A stretch of DNA of 64,000 bases from Timonella corticicola (GTDB lineage Bacteria > Actinomycetota > Actinomycetes > Actinomycetales > Cellulomonadaceae), in the NCBI RefSeq assembly GCF_042683685.1, contig NZ_JBHUOP010000004.1, forward strand, positions 434,001-498,000, in the 5' to 3' direction. The notes under the pieces were generated by a model. That model saw only the letters and a program-made list of their open reading frames with translations, ran no database searches and was not told where the DNA came from. Position 1 is the stretch's first letter, and every line of letters starts with the position of its first letter. Positions 53,056 to 61,094 of the stretch are shown in pieces. A program made the translations under genes and the position numbers.

Positions 53056-54155
53056 AACCTCCACCACGGCCACGCACACCGGGACGCTCGAACCGATCAG
53101 CACCGAGCGCAGATCGGTCTCCCACGCGTCCTGCGCCACGTGAGCGTGCTGTGACCCGCTCAACCCACAGCGGACACAGCGCTGGCTCCGCAGAAGAAGC
53201 GCGAGAACCGAGCGCGCCATCGCCTGGTGACCAGGGCAACGAGAGTGCGAGCGGTGCTCTCAGCGCCCAAGCCACGGCTCGTCGCAAGAAGGTCTCATCA
53301 ACCGCACACGTGCCCGCCCAGCCCACCCGGACAAGCACATTCGACCTTGAGGAACGAGAACCCAAATATCGCGAACTACTGCACAAATCCCGTGCTGCGA
53401 TCCCCAAAGTACCGGTTCTGTCCACGGGGATGGCGGATCGGCTTGCGGAACGCGATGCGATTGAGCGACACGACCGTCGAAGGAAAAGGCTGATCGTCTC
53501 AGGCGTTCTCGCTGTACTTGTCGGCGTGGTGTGGTTGTTTGGGTTTTCCTCTGTCTTCGCACTCAATTTGAACCAGGTGCAGATTTCTGGTGCGCAGTTG
53601 TATGTCAGCGAGCAGGAAATCCTCGACGCAATTGCAGGCCACGAGGGCACCCCTCTTGTGCGGGTTGATCTTGGACGAATCAACTCCCAGGTCGCGGAAC
53701 TCAAAAACGTGAAGTCAGTGACACAGACCCGGCGTTGGCCGGACGGTGTGACGATCACCGTTCACGAGAGGACGCCCGTTGCGGCGGTGCCTGAGGAAGA
53801 GGGGTTTACTCTCCTCGACATCGACGCGGTCAACGTCACTCACGTCGATGAGGCACCTGCCGGGCTTCCCGTGATCAGGATTCCAATGACCGGTGAGAAC
53901 CAGAGAACCCTAGCCACGGCGCTAGAGATCCTGGATCAGATCCCTGACACGTTGCTCGCGGAAATCGCCTCGATTACGGCCTCGACGCAGGACAACATTG
54001 AGTTCACCTTGCGTGACAAGGTAAAAGTCCAGTGGGGTAATTCCCAGGACACTGAACTCAAACTTGAAGTCCTTGATCGGCTGCGTCCAATTGCCGCCGA
54101 GGAAAAGAAGAAGACGATTGATCTATCGGCGCCGACATTCCCGATCATCCGTTAG
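53052..54155 (+). CDS. ftsQ: Cell division protein FtsQ
   Basis: FtsQ is a bitopic divisome scaffold linking FtsL/FtsB with FtsW/FtsI. The 367-residue protein has a long cytoplasmic tail of about 140 residues, rich in Arg, Ser, Pro and Ala, then a membrane helix (about 143-163), a POTRA domain (LNQVQISGAQLYVSEQEILDAI) and an FtsQ domain with RRWPDGVTITVHERTPVAAV. Only about 220 residues are extracytoplasmic. The tail is compositionally like that of FtsI in the same cluster. Confidence 0.93.
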   Translation: MKPPPRPRTPGRSNRSAPSADRSPTRPAPRERAVTRSTHSGHSAGSAEEAREPSAPSPGDQGNESASGALSAQATARRKKVSSTAHVPAQPTRTSTFDLEEREPKYRELLHKSRAAIPKVPVLSTGMADRLAERDAIERHDRRRKRLIVSGVLAVLVGVVWLFGFSSVFALNLNQVQISGAQLYVSEQEILDAIAGHEGTPLVRVDLGRINSQVAELKNVKSVTQTRRWPDGVTITVHERTPVAAVPEEEGFTLLDIDAVNVTHVDEAPAGLPVIRIPMTGENQRTLATALEILDQIPDTLLAEIASITASTQDNIEFTLRDKVKVQWGNSQDTELKLEVLDRLRPIAAEEKKKTIDLSAPTFPIIR

Positions 54156-54257
54156 CAGTGGCGCGATGTCGCCAACAATTTCTGGCGACACACGCGGGAT
54201 AAGTTTGATAGCCGTGACCGTTCAACATAGTGTCTCGATAGCAGTATTTAGCGAATC

Positions 54258-54282
54258 TTTAACCCTCAAGTAGAGGTTTAAA
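54258..54282 (+). promoter_or_regulatory. Stem-loop in the ftsZ leader
   Basis: TTTAACCCTC at 54258-54267 pairs with GAGGTTTAAA at 54273-54282 around AAGTA, with one C-T mismatch. It lies 44 bp before the ftsZ GTG in the 171-bp gap after ftsQ. Similar AACCCTC-type stems in front of ftsZ are recalled from other actinobacteria, but this has not been checked. Confidence 0.5.
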
Positions 54283-54326
54283 CTTTCGTGGTTTCGACAA
54301 ACGATCCAGGATCGGAAGGCAAGAGC

Positions 54327-55661
54327 GTGACTACTCCGCAGAACTACCTAGCAGTAATTAAGGTGGTGGGCATCGGTGGTGGCGGTGTGAACGCCGTGAA
54401 CCGAATGATCGAGGTGGGGCTCAAGGGCGTTGAGTTCATCGCGATCAACACTGACGCTCAAGCGCTTTTGATGTCCGATGCTGACGTAAAGCTTGACGTG
54501 GGCCGCGAGTTGACCCGTGGCCTCGGTGCTGGTGCTGACCCAGAGGTGGGTAAGAAGGCAGCCGAAGACCACGAGGACGAGATTGAAGAGGTCCTGCGCG
54601 GCGCAGACATGGTATTCGTGACCGCGGGCGAGGGCGGCGGTACCGGAACCGGTGGCGCGCCAGTGGTCGCGCGTATCGCGCGTTCCCTCGGTGCGTTGAC
54701 CGTTGGCGTCGTGACCCGTCCGTTCTCGTTTGAGGGCAAACGCCGTTCAAAGCAGGCCGAGTCTGGAATCGATGCGCTACGCCAAGAGGTCGACACGCTG
54801 ATCGTCATTCCAAACGATCGCCTGCTCTCCATGGCGGACCGCTCGGTCTCGGCGCTCGATGCATTCCACCAGGCTGACCAGGTGTTGCTCTCCGGTGTCC
54901 AGGGCATCACCGATCTCATCACGACCCCGGGCCTGATCAACCTGGACTTCGCGGATGTCAAGTCCGTTATGCAGGGAGCGGGCTCCGCGCTCATGGGTAT
55001 CGGTTCCGCGCGTGGTGATGACCGTGCTGTCCAGGCGGCCGAACTCGCGATCTCCTCACCGCTGCTGGAAGCCTCAATCGATGGCGCGCACGGTGTCCTT
55101 ATCTCAATCCAGGGTGGCTCAGACCTTGGACTGCAGGAGATCAACGAGGCAGCGCGTCTCGTCCATGAGGCGGCGCACGCAGAGGCCAACATCATCTTTG
55201 GTACTGTCATCGACGATGCCCTTGGCGACGAGGTTCGGGTGACCGTGATCGCGGCTGGCTTTGATGGTGGTAACCCTCAGCCACGTCCTGAGTTGCGCGG
55301 GTACGGCAACGCCGGTGCGGCGCACGCCTCACCGGTGCAATCGACGCCTTCCTATCGGGAACCTGGACAGGTTCTGCGCTCTGAGGAACCACCACCGGTC
55401 ACGGCTGGCCTGCGTGCGATGACTCGCCCGGTTGTGCCGCCGCAGGAGCCTCGTGAGCAGGCTCGGTCAGCACAGTCCCCAGCTCACAACCAGTATTCGG
55501 TTCCAGCTCAAGAACAGCCGGTGCCACGCTTCATCTCCGATGACGTGCCTGCTCAGGAGGAGACTGCACAGCAATCACTCGAGGTGCCGCGCATCTTTGA
55601 TGAAGCCCCACCACGTCGTCGAATTGATGACGACCTCGATGTTCCTGACTTCTTGAAGTGA
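54327..55661 (+). CDS. ftsZ: Cell division protein FtsZ
   Basis: FtsZ is the tubulin-like GTPase that forms the division ring. From GTG 54327 it has 444 residues: the start region PQNYLAVIKVVGIGGGGVNAV, the GTP signature GGGTGTGG near residues 102-109, the T7 loop region GLINLDFADVKSVM, a Pro/Gln/Glu-rich linker of about 115 residues, and the C-terminal peptide DDLDVPDFLK that binds SepF and other partners. GGAAGG lies 7 nt before this GTG; the earlier GTG 54288 would add 13 unusual residues. Confidence 0.98.
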   Translation: MTTPQNYLAVIKVVGIGGGGVNAVNRMIEVGLKGVEFIAINTDAQALLMSDADVKLDVGRELTRGLGAGADPEVGKKAAEDHEDEIEEVLRGADMVFVTAGEGGGTGTGGAPVVARIARSLGALTVGVVTRPFSFEGKRRSKQAESGIDALRQEVDTLIVIPNDRLLSMADRSVSALDAFHQADQVLLSGVQGITDLITTPGLINLDFADVKSVMQGAGSALMGIGSARGDDRAVQAAELAISSPLLEASIDGAHGVLISIQGGSDLGLQEINEAARLVHEAAHAEANIIFGTVIDDALGDEVRVTVIAAGFDGGNPQPRPELRGYGNAGAAHASPVQSTPSYREPGQVLRSEEPPPVTAGLRAMTRPVVPPQEPREQARSAQSPAHNQYSVPAQEQPVPRFISDDVPAQEETAQQSLEVPRIFDEAPPRRRIDDDLDVPDFLK

Positions 55662-56464
55662 GTTCTCTGCGTGATATCCCAGTGGCCGAGGTTGACCTCG
55701 GCCCTGGGATTTCTGCATTTTTTACAACTGCACGGGGTGGGGAATCTTCTGGTCCGTACGCTTCATTGAACCTTGGTTCTCGGGTTGGCGACGATCCAGT
55801 TGCGGTTGCTGCGAATCGGCGTGCAGTGTCCGATGCAGCTGGTGTTCCACTCGTGTACGGCAGGCAGGTGCATTCAAACGGGGTGTTTGAGGTGGATGGG
55901 CCAACGGCACAGGTGCCTGATACGGAGATTGCCGGTGACGTCGCTGCTTCGGCAGACGCACTGGTCTCGGCTCGTTATGGGGTGGGGCTGACCGTATATA
56001 TCGCTGACTGCGTACCGATTCTCTTTGCGGATGCCGATGCGGGAGTGATCGCCACTGCTCACGCAGGTCGCCCAGGACTTGAGGCGGGCGTGATCGCAGC
56101 CGCCGTTCACGAGATGGCCGCTCATGGTGCCACCCCTGCGAGCATACGGGCTGCGGTTGGGCCGTGTATCTGCGCGAACTGCTACGAGGTTCCCGCCGAC
56201 ATGGCCCAGGACTTCGCAACAATCACCCGCACCCAGGTCTCGCTGACAAAGTGGGGGAGCGTCGGGGTGGATTTGCGTGCTGCAGCAGAACGGCAACTCC
56301 GTGAACTTGGAATCGGCAAGATCCTCCATATCTCAGAATGCACCTATGAACATGCAGAACACGGGCGGTTATTTAGTCACAGGTGGGCCACGCACAATGT
56401 CGAACGGACGAACGGAAAATCAGGCAGGTTCGCTGGAGTCATCATGCGCACACCTGCTGAATAG
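55658..56464 (+). CDS. pgeF: Peptidoglycan editing factor PgeF (YfiH/DUF152)
   Basis: PgeF is a copper/zinc laccase-fold enzyme that hydrolyses misincorporated amino acids such as L-Ser from UDP-MurNAc. The 268-residue product has FFTTARGG, NLGSRVGDDP, the metal-site His in GRQVHSN, the Cys in IADCVPILF, and His in TAHAGRPGLEAG, plus VGPCICANCYEVP. The GTG start overlaps the ftsZ stop by 4 bp (GTGA). Its place after ftsZ fits the actinobacterial order. Confidence 0.94.
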   Translation: MSSLRDIPVAEVDLGPGISAFFTTARGGESSGPYASLNLGSRVGDDPVAVAANRRAVSDAAGVPLVYGRQVHSNGVFEVDGPTAQVPDTEIAGDVAASADALVSARYGVGLTVYIADCVPILFADADAGVIATAHAGRPGLEAGVIAAAVHEMAAHGATPASIRAAVGPCICANCYEVPADMAQDFATITRTQVSLTKWGSVGVDLRAAAERQLRELGIGKILHISECTYEHAEHGRLFSHRWATHNVERTNGKSGRFAGVIMRTPAE

Positions 56465-56562
56465 AGATGCGAACCGCGCCTTATGGTGGCGTAATTGCTA
56501 AATCCACTGGGCGTGTCGGCAGTATCGTTGCCCGTCACTGCGTTAGCGTAATTACATTGGTG

Positions 56563-56596
56563 TATTTGCCCCAGGCGTATTGTCGTGGGGCAAATA
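56563..56596. terminator. Hairpin between pgeF and sepF
   Basis: TATTTGCCCCA at 56563-56573 pairs exactly with TGGGGCAAATA at 56586-56596 around a 12-base loop. It lies 99 bp after pgeF and 50 bp before sepF, and so could be a terminator or part of the sepF leader. Confidence 0.55.
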
Positions 56597-56645
56597 GGTT
56601 GCTACAGCCACAATGACTGGAACGATACGAAAGCGGAGGCGCGTT

Positions 56646-57131
56646 ATGGCAGGAGCCCTGCGCAGGACCATGAAATACCTTGGTATTGCTGAGGAAGACA
56701 GCAATTACGAGGGACAGGCGTACGAGGACTACTCCGACTATGACGAAGTAATCGAGGACGAAGTGGAACCCTACGAAGCGCAAGTAACGCCCATTTCACG
56801 CGCCGCATCGCACCAGGAGCCGACACCGTTTGTGGACACGGAGCTGCGCCGCATCACCACGGTTCACCCACGCTCGTACAACGACGCACGCGTGATCGGT
56901 GAGGCTTTCCGCTCCGGAACTCCAGTCATCATGAACCTCTCTGACATGGACGACGCAGATGCGAAACGTCTCGTCGATTTCTCTGCGGGGTTGATCTTCG
57001 GTCTGTGCGGCAATATTGAGCGCGTGACCAACAAGGTCTTCCTGCTGTCCCCGGCAAATGTGGAGATCACGGGGGAATCTAACGATTCAGGTCCTTCGTC
57101 TAGCCACCAGAGCTTTTACAACCAGAGCTGA
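56646..57131 (+). CDS. sepF: Cell division protein SepF
   Basis: SepF anchors and bundles FtsZ at the membrane in Gram-positive bacteria. The 161-residue product has the N-terminal amphipathic helix (MAGALRRTMKYLGI), an acidic Tyr/Glu-rich linker (about 20-50), and the SepF core with VHPRSYNDARVIGEAFRSG, VIMNLSDMDDADAKRLVDF, and FGLCGNIERVTNKVFLLSP. ATG 56646 follows GGAGG closely. No yggS gene lies between pgeF and sepF. Confidence 0.95.
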   Translation: MAGALRRTMKYLGIAEEDSNYEGQAYEDYSDYDEVIEDEVEPYEAQVTPISRAASHQEPTPFVDTELRRITTVHPRSYNDARVIGEAFRSGTPVIMNLSDMDDADAKRLVDFSAGLIFGLCGNIERVTNKVFLLSPANVEITGESNDSGPSSSHQSFYNQS

Positions 57132-57133
57132 TC

Positions 57134-57430
57134 GTGTCATTGGTCTGGACCTTACTTGCACTTGTATGTTTCCTTTACATGCTTGTGTTGATCGGCCGCC
57201 TTGTTTTCAGTTGGGTGCGAGTATTCGCACCTCAATGGCGTCCAACCGGGGCAGTGTTGGTGATTGCCGAGGTAATTTACACCCTCACTGATCCGCCACT
57301 AAAGTTCCTGTCGAAACTGATACCACCGCTTCGAATCGGGAATATCATGCTCGATATAGGCTTCATGATCCTGTTGCTTGGGGTGGGTATTCTGCAAAGT
57401 CTCTTTGCAGGCCTCGCCGCCATAGCATAG
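57134..57430 (+). CDS. YggT family membrane protein
   Basis: The 98-residue protein has two or three hydrophobic segments and the YggT patterns RLVFSWVRVF and TDPPLKFLSKLIPPLRIG. The family is linked to divisome assembly and osmotic shock in various bacteria; the role is not settled. The GTG start is 2 nt after the sepF stop, so it is cotranslated. It lies between sepF and wag31, its usual place. Confidence 0.92.
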   Translation: MSLVWTLLALVCFLYMLVLIGRLVFSWVRVFAPQWRPTGAVLVIAEVIYTLTDPPLKFLSKLIPPLRIGNIMLDIGFMILLLGVGILQSLFAGLAAIA

Positions 57431-57560
57431 GGTAACGGAAGCTAGCCGTACTGTACTTTCGGTGCGGATAACCCTTGTCCGACTTGTATCATGGACACAA
57501 ATCTGAAACCGGAAGGCCGAATTCGGCGGACCGACCAGCAACATTGAGATGGAGACTACG

Positions 57561-58193
57561 GTGGAACTTCTGACACCAGACGAAGTCCTTAACAAGAAAT
57601 TCCAGGTAACCAAGTTCCGTGAAGGTTACGACATGGTCGAGGTCGATGACTTCCTCGACCTCGTTTTGGGTACCCTTCGTGCGGTCTACCTTGAGAACGA
57701 TGAACTCAAGGAGAAGCTCGCCGCTGCTGAAAGTCGCGTCGCTGAGTTGAGCCGCGCCGCGGCGGAAGCGCCAGCAGAAGCTCCAGTCGTTGAAGAGATC
57801 GCCGCACCCGCCCCTGAGGTCGTCGCCGAGCCTGAGCCTGAGATTGCCCCAGCGCCTGCTGTGACTCCACGTGAGCCAGAGATGGCCACTGGCATCATCC
57901 AGATGGCACAGAAACTTCACGATGACCACGTCCGTGCCGGTCAGGAGGAAGGCGAGCGCCTCGTTGCAGAGGCACGCGTCGAGGGTGACCGCATTGTGCG
58001 CGAAGCACAGGAGCTGTCGCAGCGTACGCTCACCCAACTTGAGCAGGAACGCACCGTTCTCGAGTCGAAGATTGACGAGCTGCGTACCTTCGAGCGCGAC
58101 TACCGTCTGCGTCTGAAGAGCTACCTGCAGAACCTTCTGGGTGACCTCGACCAGCGTTCGAGCGGACTGGGTCCGGACAACTCGGGTATCTGA
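57561..58193 (+). CDS. wag31: DivIVA family polar growth protein (Wag31-type)
   Basis: DivIVA proteins mark curved membrane at poles and septa and guide wall growth. The 210-residue product has the N-terminal DivIVA domain (LLTPDEVLNKKF, then FREGYDMVEVDDFLDLVLG), a Pro/Ala/Glu-rich linker (about 70-115) and a C-terminal coiled coil (HVRAGQEEGERLVAEARVEGDRIV). GTG 57561 has GGAG 6 nt upstream; ATG 57549 is the alternative and overlaps that site. The gene ends in a clear terminator. Confidence 0.94.
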   Translation: MELLTPDEVLNKKFQVTKFREGYDMVEVDDFLDLVLGTLRAVYLENDELKEKLAAAESRVAELSRAAAEAPAEAPVVEEIAAPAPEVVAEPEPEIAPAPAVTPREPEMATGIIQMAQKLHDDHVRAGQEEGERLVAEARVEGDRIVREAQELSQRTLTQLEQERTVLESKIDELRTFERDYRLRLKSYLQNLLGDLDQRSSGLGPDNSGI

Positions 58194-58222
58194 AAATACC
58201 CGGTCGTAACATCCTTTTACGA

Positions 58223-58286
58223 GAACCGGCAAGATTTTTCACCCTGCGCTCAATGCGCTAGGTGAGAGACTTTGCCGGTTCTTGTG
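58223..58286 (+). terminator. Terminator of wag31
   Basis: GAACCGGCAA at 58223-58232 pairs with TTGCCGGTTC at 58272-58281. Inside are a second pair (TCACC with GGTGA) and a short GCGC pair. A T/G-rich TTGTGTTT follows. Confidence 0.75.
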
Positions 58287-58326
58287 TTTATAGTCGGCTA
58301 TTCAATCGTTGAAAGTAGGTGCTGCC

Positions 58327-58788
58327 ATGGCGAACACCGGTGCGAAGGAGCACTCCGGAATCGAAGAGTTGTTCCCTGACCTTGAGCAGAACATTGCTCA
58401 GTTCCCGGTCCGTGAAGGCGAAGAACCATGGACCGTTGATGAGGTCGTTGAGATCGTCTCGGCGCTTCTTGAAGAACAGACCCGACTCGAAGCCGAACTG
58501 GCGGCAGCGGATGCGGAACTCTCCGAGTTGTTGCGTAACTCTGGGGACGGCTCTGGGGACGACCAGGCCGACTACGGTTCCTCGGCACTTGAACGTGAAC
58601 AGGAACTCACGTTCCTCAACAACACCCGCGATCTGCTCGAACAAAACAAGCGCGCCCTCGCACGCGTGTCAGCGGGAACCTTTGGACGTTGCGAATCATG
58701 TTCGCAGCCCATTGCCAAGGCGCGCCAAGAGGCCTTCCCACGCGCAACGCTGTGTGTGGAGTGCAAGCAGAAGGAAGAACGTCGGTAA
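58327..58788 (+). CDS. DksA/TraR-type zinc-finger protein
   Basis: The 153-residue protein has an N-terminal acidic, coiled-coil part (VDEVVEIVSALLEEQTRLEAELAAADAEL, seen in two stretches) and a C-terminal four-cysteine zinc finger: FGRCESCSQPIAKARQEAFP and LCVEC. These are the features of DksA/TraR proteins, which enter the RNA polymerase secondary channel. In actinobacteria such proteins stand next to wag31/lspA, as here. ATG 58327 is preferred over TTG 58309. Direct action on transcription is inferred. Confidence 0.88.
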   Translation: MANTGAKEHSGIEELFPDLEQNIAQFPVREGEEPWTVDEVVEIVSALLEEQTRLEAELAAADAELSELLRNSGDGSGDDQADYGSSALEREQELTFLNNTRDLLEQNKRALARVSAGTFGRCESCSQPIAKARQEAFPRATLCVECKQKEERR

Positions 58789-58924
58789 TCTTATTGCATG
58801 AGATAGGTCTCTCACGGCGGTTGCGGTTTCTTATTACCGGGGACGACGTGGGAGACTTTTCTCTGTGCTCCATGCCGTGTGCGGGAGCCACATTCTGCCG
58901 CGTACACGAGGAGACATCACACCA

Positions 58925-59545
58925 ATGACGAAGACCACGCCAAGTCCCATAGGTGGCAAAGCAGCCTTCACCGTTTTGGTTCCTGTAGCACTGGTGGTTT
59001 TCGTAAGCGACCAACTGACAAAGATATGGGCAGAATCCGCTTTGTCGGTGTCAGAACCTGCACGGCCCTTGATCGGTACGCTCATCCAACTGCGCCTCAT
59101 CTATAACCCTGGCGCCGCGTTGTCCCTGGGAACCTCAGCGACGACGCTGTTGACCATCGTCAGCGCGGCAGTTGTCGTGGCGCTTGTATGGGTAGCGCCT
59201 CGTCTGACATCAAGGGGTTGGGTGGTCACCGCTGCTCTGCTGCTGGGCGGTACGGCGGGCAACCTCACGGACCGTCTCTTTCGCGCGCCAGGATTCCCCA
59301 AAGGTCACGTTGTCGATTTCATCGACTATGGCCCCTTTGTCGGAAATGTGGCAGACATCGCGATCGTCGCCGCAGCCGGGCTGATCATCCTGATGTCGCT
59401 GCTGGGACGCTCCCCGCTCGTCGAAAAGCACATCGCCGCGGACACTGCCCCAGCGGCAACGGAATCGACAGCGGACGCAGTTGAGGCTGAGGACACCGAC
59501 CCGGACGATGCCTCGCAGGGGTCTGGGGAAAGCACGGCTCAGTGA
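58925..59545 (+). CDS. lspA: Lipoprotein signal peptidase
   Basis: LspA removes the signal peptide from prolipoproteins. The 206-residue membrane protein has four hydrophobic segments, DQLTKIWAE, YNPGAALSLG, and the two catalytic Asp residues in GNLTDRLFR and NVADIAIV. An acidic Ala/Thr/Glu/Asp-rich C-terminal tail of about 40 residues is added. ATG 58925 is chosen because earlier in-frame codons precede any hydrophobic segment. The stop overlaps the rluD start (TGATG). Confidence 0.96.
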   Translation: MTKTTPSPIGGKAAFTVLVPVALVVFVSDQLTKIWAESALSVSEPARPLIGTLIQLRLIYNPGAALSLGTSATTLLTIVSAAVVVALVWVAPRLTSRGWVVTAALLLGGTAGNLTDRLFRAPGFPKGHVVDFIDYGPFVGNVADIAIVAAAGLIILMSLLGRSPLVEKHIAADTAPAATESTADAVEAEDTDPDDASQGSGESTAQ

Positions 59546-60495
59546 TGGGGCAGACACGTACTTTCCCAGTTCCAGATGGCGTTGTGGGAGAACGCGTTGA
59601 TGCTGGGCTTGCACGGGTGCTCGGAATATCGCGAACGATCGCAGCGCAGATCGCCGATGCTGGCGATGTGTACGTCAACGGACGCCAGGTATCCAAAAGC
59701 GATCGACTCACACCTGACGCAATGGTCGAGGTAACCCTTCCAGACCCAAACCAGTCGCGTGGCTTGGAGGTCAAGCCAGAAGCCGTTGAGGGCATGGAGA
59801 TCGTGTACGACGATGACGATGTCGTTGTCATCGATAAACCAGTGGGAGTCGCAGCACACCCAGCAGTGGGATGGAGCGGACCCACGGTTGTGGGAGCACT
59901 GGCCGCAGCAGGGTACCGAATCTCAACCTCAGGAGCAGCGGAACGCCAGGGAATCGTGCACCGGCTCGACGCAGGCACTTCAGGGCTCATGGTCGTGGCC
60001 AAGTCCGAACATGCATACACGGTCCTCAAGCGTGCCTTTCGTGACCGCACGGTCGAGAAGGTCTATCACACGTTGGTGCAGGGGCATCCCGAGCCCACGA
60101 GGGGCACCATCGACGCGCCGATCGGTCGACATTCCAAGGCAGAGTTCAAGTTCACAGTACGACCAGACGGCAAGCGCTCTATCACCCACTATGAGGTGCT
60201 TGAGATGCTTCCCTCCGCTTCACTTGTGGAGGTTCACCTCGAGACCGGCCGTACCCACCAGATTCGCGTCCACTTCTCCGCCATGCGGCATCCGTGCGTG
60301 GGCGACACCATGTATGGTTCCGATCCGAAACTCACCGAACGGGTTGGGTTGAACCGGCAGTGGCTCCATGCAGTACGTCTTGGTTTCACGCACCCTTCGA
60401 AGGGTACGTGGATCGAAGTGGAGAGCGAATACCCACAGGACCTGGCTGCAGCATTGGACATCTTGCGCGACCCGTACTCATCGAGCACTCGCTGA
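59545..60495 (+). CDS. rluD: RluD-type 23S rRNA pseudouridine synthase
   Basis: RluA-family enzymes convert uridine to pseudouridine in rRNA. The 316-residue product has an N-terminal S4 RNA-binding domain (RVDAGLARVLGISRTIAAQIADAG) and the catalytic motif GIVHRLDAGTSGLMVVAK with its Asp. Also seen are KVYHTLVQGHP and LETGRTHQIRVHFSAMRHPCVGD over the active-site region. It is coupled to lspA, the common actinobacterial pair. The exact target uridines are assigned by family only. Confidence 0.95.
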   Translation: MGQTRTFPVPDGVVGERVDAGLARVLGISRTIAAQIADAGDVYVNGRQVSKSDRLTPDAMVEVTLPDPNQSRGLEVKPEAVEGMEIVYDDDDVVVIDKPVGVAAHPAVGWSGPTVVGALAAAGYRISTSGAAERQGIVHRLDAGTSGLMVVAKSEHAYTVLKRAFRDRTVEKVYHTLVQGHPEPTRGTIDAPIGRHSKAEFKFTVRPDGKRSITHYEVLEMLPSASLVEVHLETGRTHQIRVHFSAMRHPCVGDTMYGSDPKLTERVGLNRQWLHAVRLGFTHPSKGTWIEVESEYPQDLAAALDILRDPYSSSTR

Positions 60496-60520
60496 CTCAT
60501 CACAAGGGGGGATGGCACTC

Positions 60521-61018
60521 ATGACTCAAGACACAGTCACCGCAGGTGGTGTACGGGTGGAGAGAATCGAAAACGAGGTACAACTCCAGGCGGCCTACGA
60601 CGTCCGCCTTGAGGTGTTCGTGCATGAGCAGCAGGTGCCGCCTGACGAGGAAATCGACGCACTCGACACCGACCCGACCACAACGCATGTGCTTGCGCTG
60701 GACGTGGCCACGGGAAAGGCACTCGGCACGGCGCGGCTTCTGCCGAATGCAGAGCGTCCCGGTCACTTTCACATCGGCCGAGTTGCAGTGCGTAAAGAGG
60801 CTCGCGGACGACAGATTGGTGCGGCGCTCATGAGAGCACTTGAAGACATCGCTGCCCAGGAGACGGACGGTCCGGCCGAGATCGAACTGTCCGCGCAAAT
60901 CCAGGCATCCGGTTTCTACCGCACGCTTGGTTACGAGCAGTCAGGCGATCACGAGTACCTAGATGCCGGAATCCGGCACATCGACATGAAGAAGAAGCTC
61001 GCACCGCAGCCAAGATGA
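60521..61018 (+). CDS. GNAT N-acetyltransferase (ElaA-like)
   Basis: The 165-residue enzyme has the GNAT core. VRLEVFVHEQQVPPDEEID resembles the N-terminus of ElaA-type proteins, and the acetyl-CoA loop reads RVAVRKEARGRQIGAAL. SAQIQASGFYRTLGYEQSG follows, with the C-terminal Tyr. The substrate is unknown. ATG 60521 has AAGGGGGG 9 nt upstream; ATG 60512 abuts that site and is less likely. It follows rluD by 25 bp. Confidence 0.9.
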   Translation: MTQDTVTAGGVRVERIENEVQLQAAYDVRLEVFVHEQQVPPDEEIDALDTDPTTTHVLALDVATGKALGTARLLPNAERPGHFHIGRVAVRKEARGRQIGAALMRALEDIAAQETDGPAEIELSAQIQASGFYRTLGYEQSGDHEYLDAGIRHIDMKKKLAPQPR

Positions 61019-61041
61019 CACGTGATTTTCCCAACGGGAGT

Positions 61042-61061
61042 TAACCCCGTGTACGGGGTTA
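61042..61061. terminator. Palindrome between the GNAT gene and dnaE
   Basis: TAACCCCGT at 61042-61050 pairs exactly with ACGGGGTTA at 61053-61061 across two bases. It lies 24 bp after the GNAT stop and overlaps the likely -35 region of dnaE, so it could be an operator rather than a terminator. Confidence 0.5.
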
Positions 61062-61087
61062 GACGGACGCGCCAAAAGGACTAGACT
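61059..61087 (+). promoter_or_regulatory. Predicted leaderless promoter of dnaE
   Basis: TTAGAC at 61059-61064, a 17-bp spacer, and TAGACT at 61082-61087 are followed by 7 nt and the dnaE ATG. This would start transcription at or next to the A of ATG. An AAAAGGA lies too far upstream (14 nt) to be a good ribosome site. Confidence 0.55.
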
Positions 61088-61094
61088 TGCAGAC

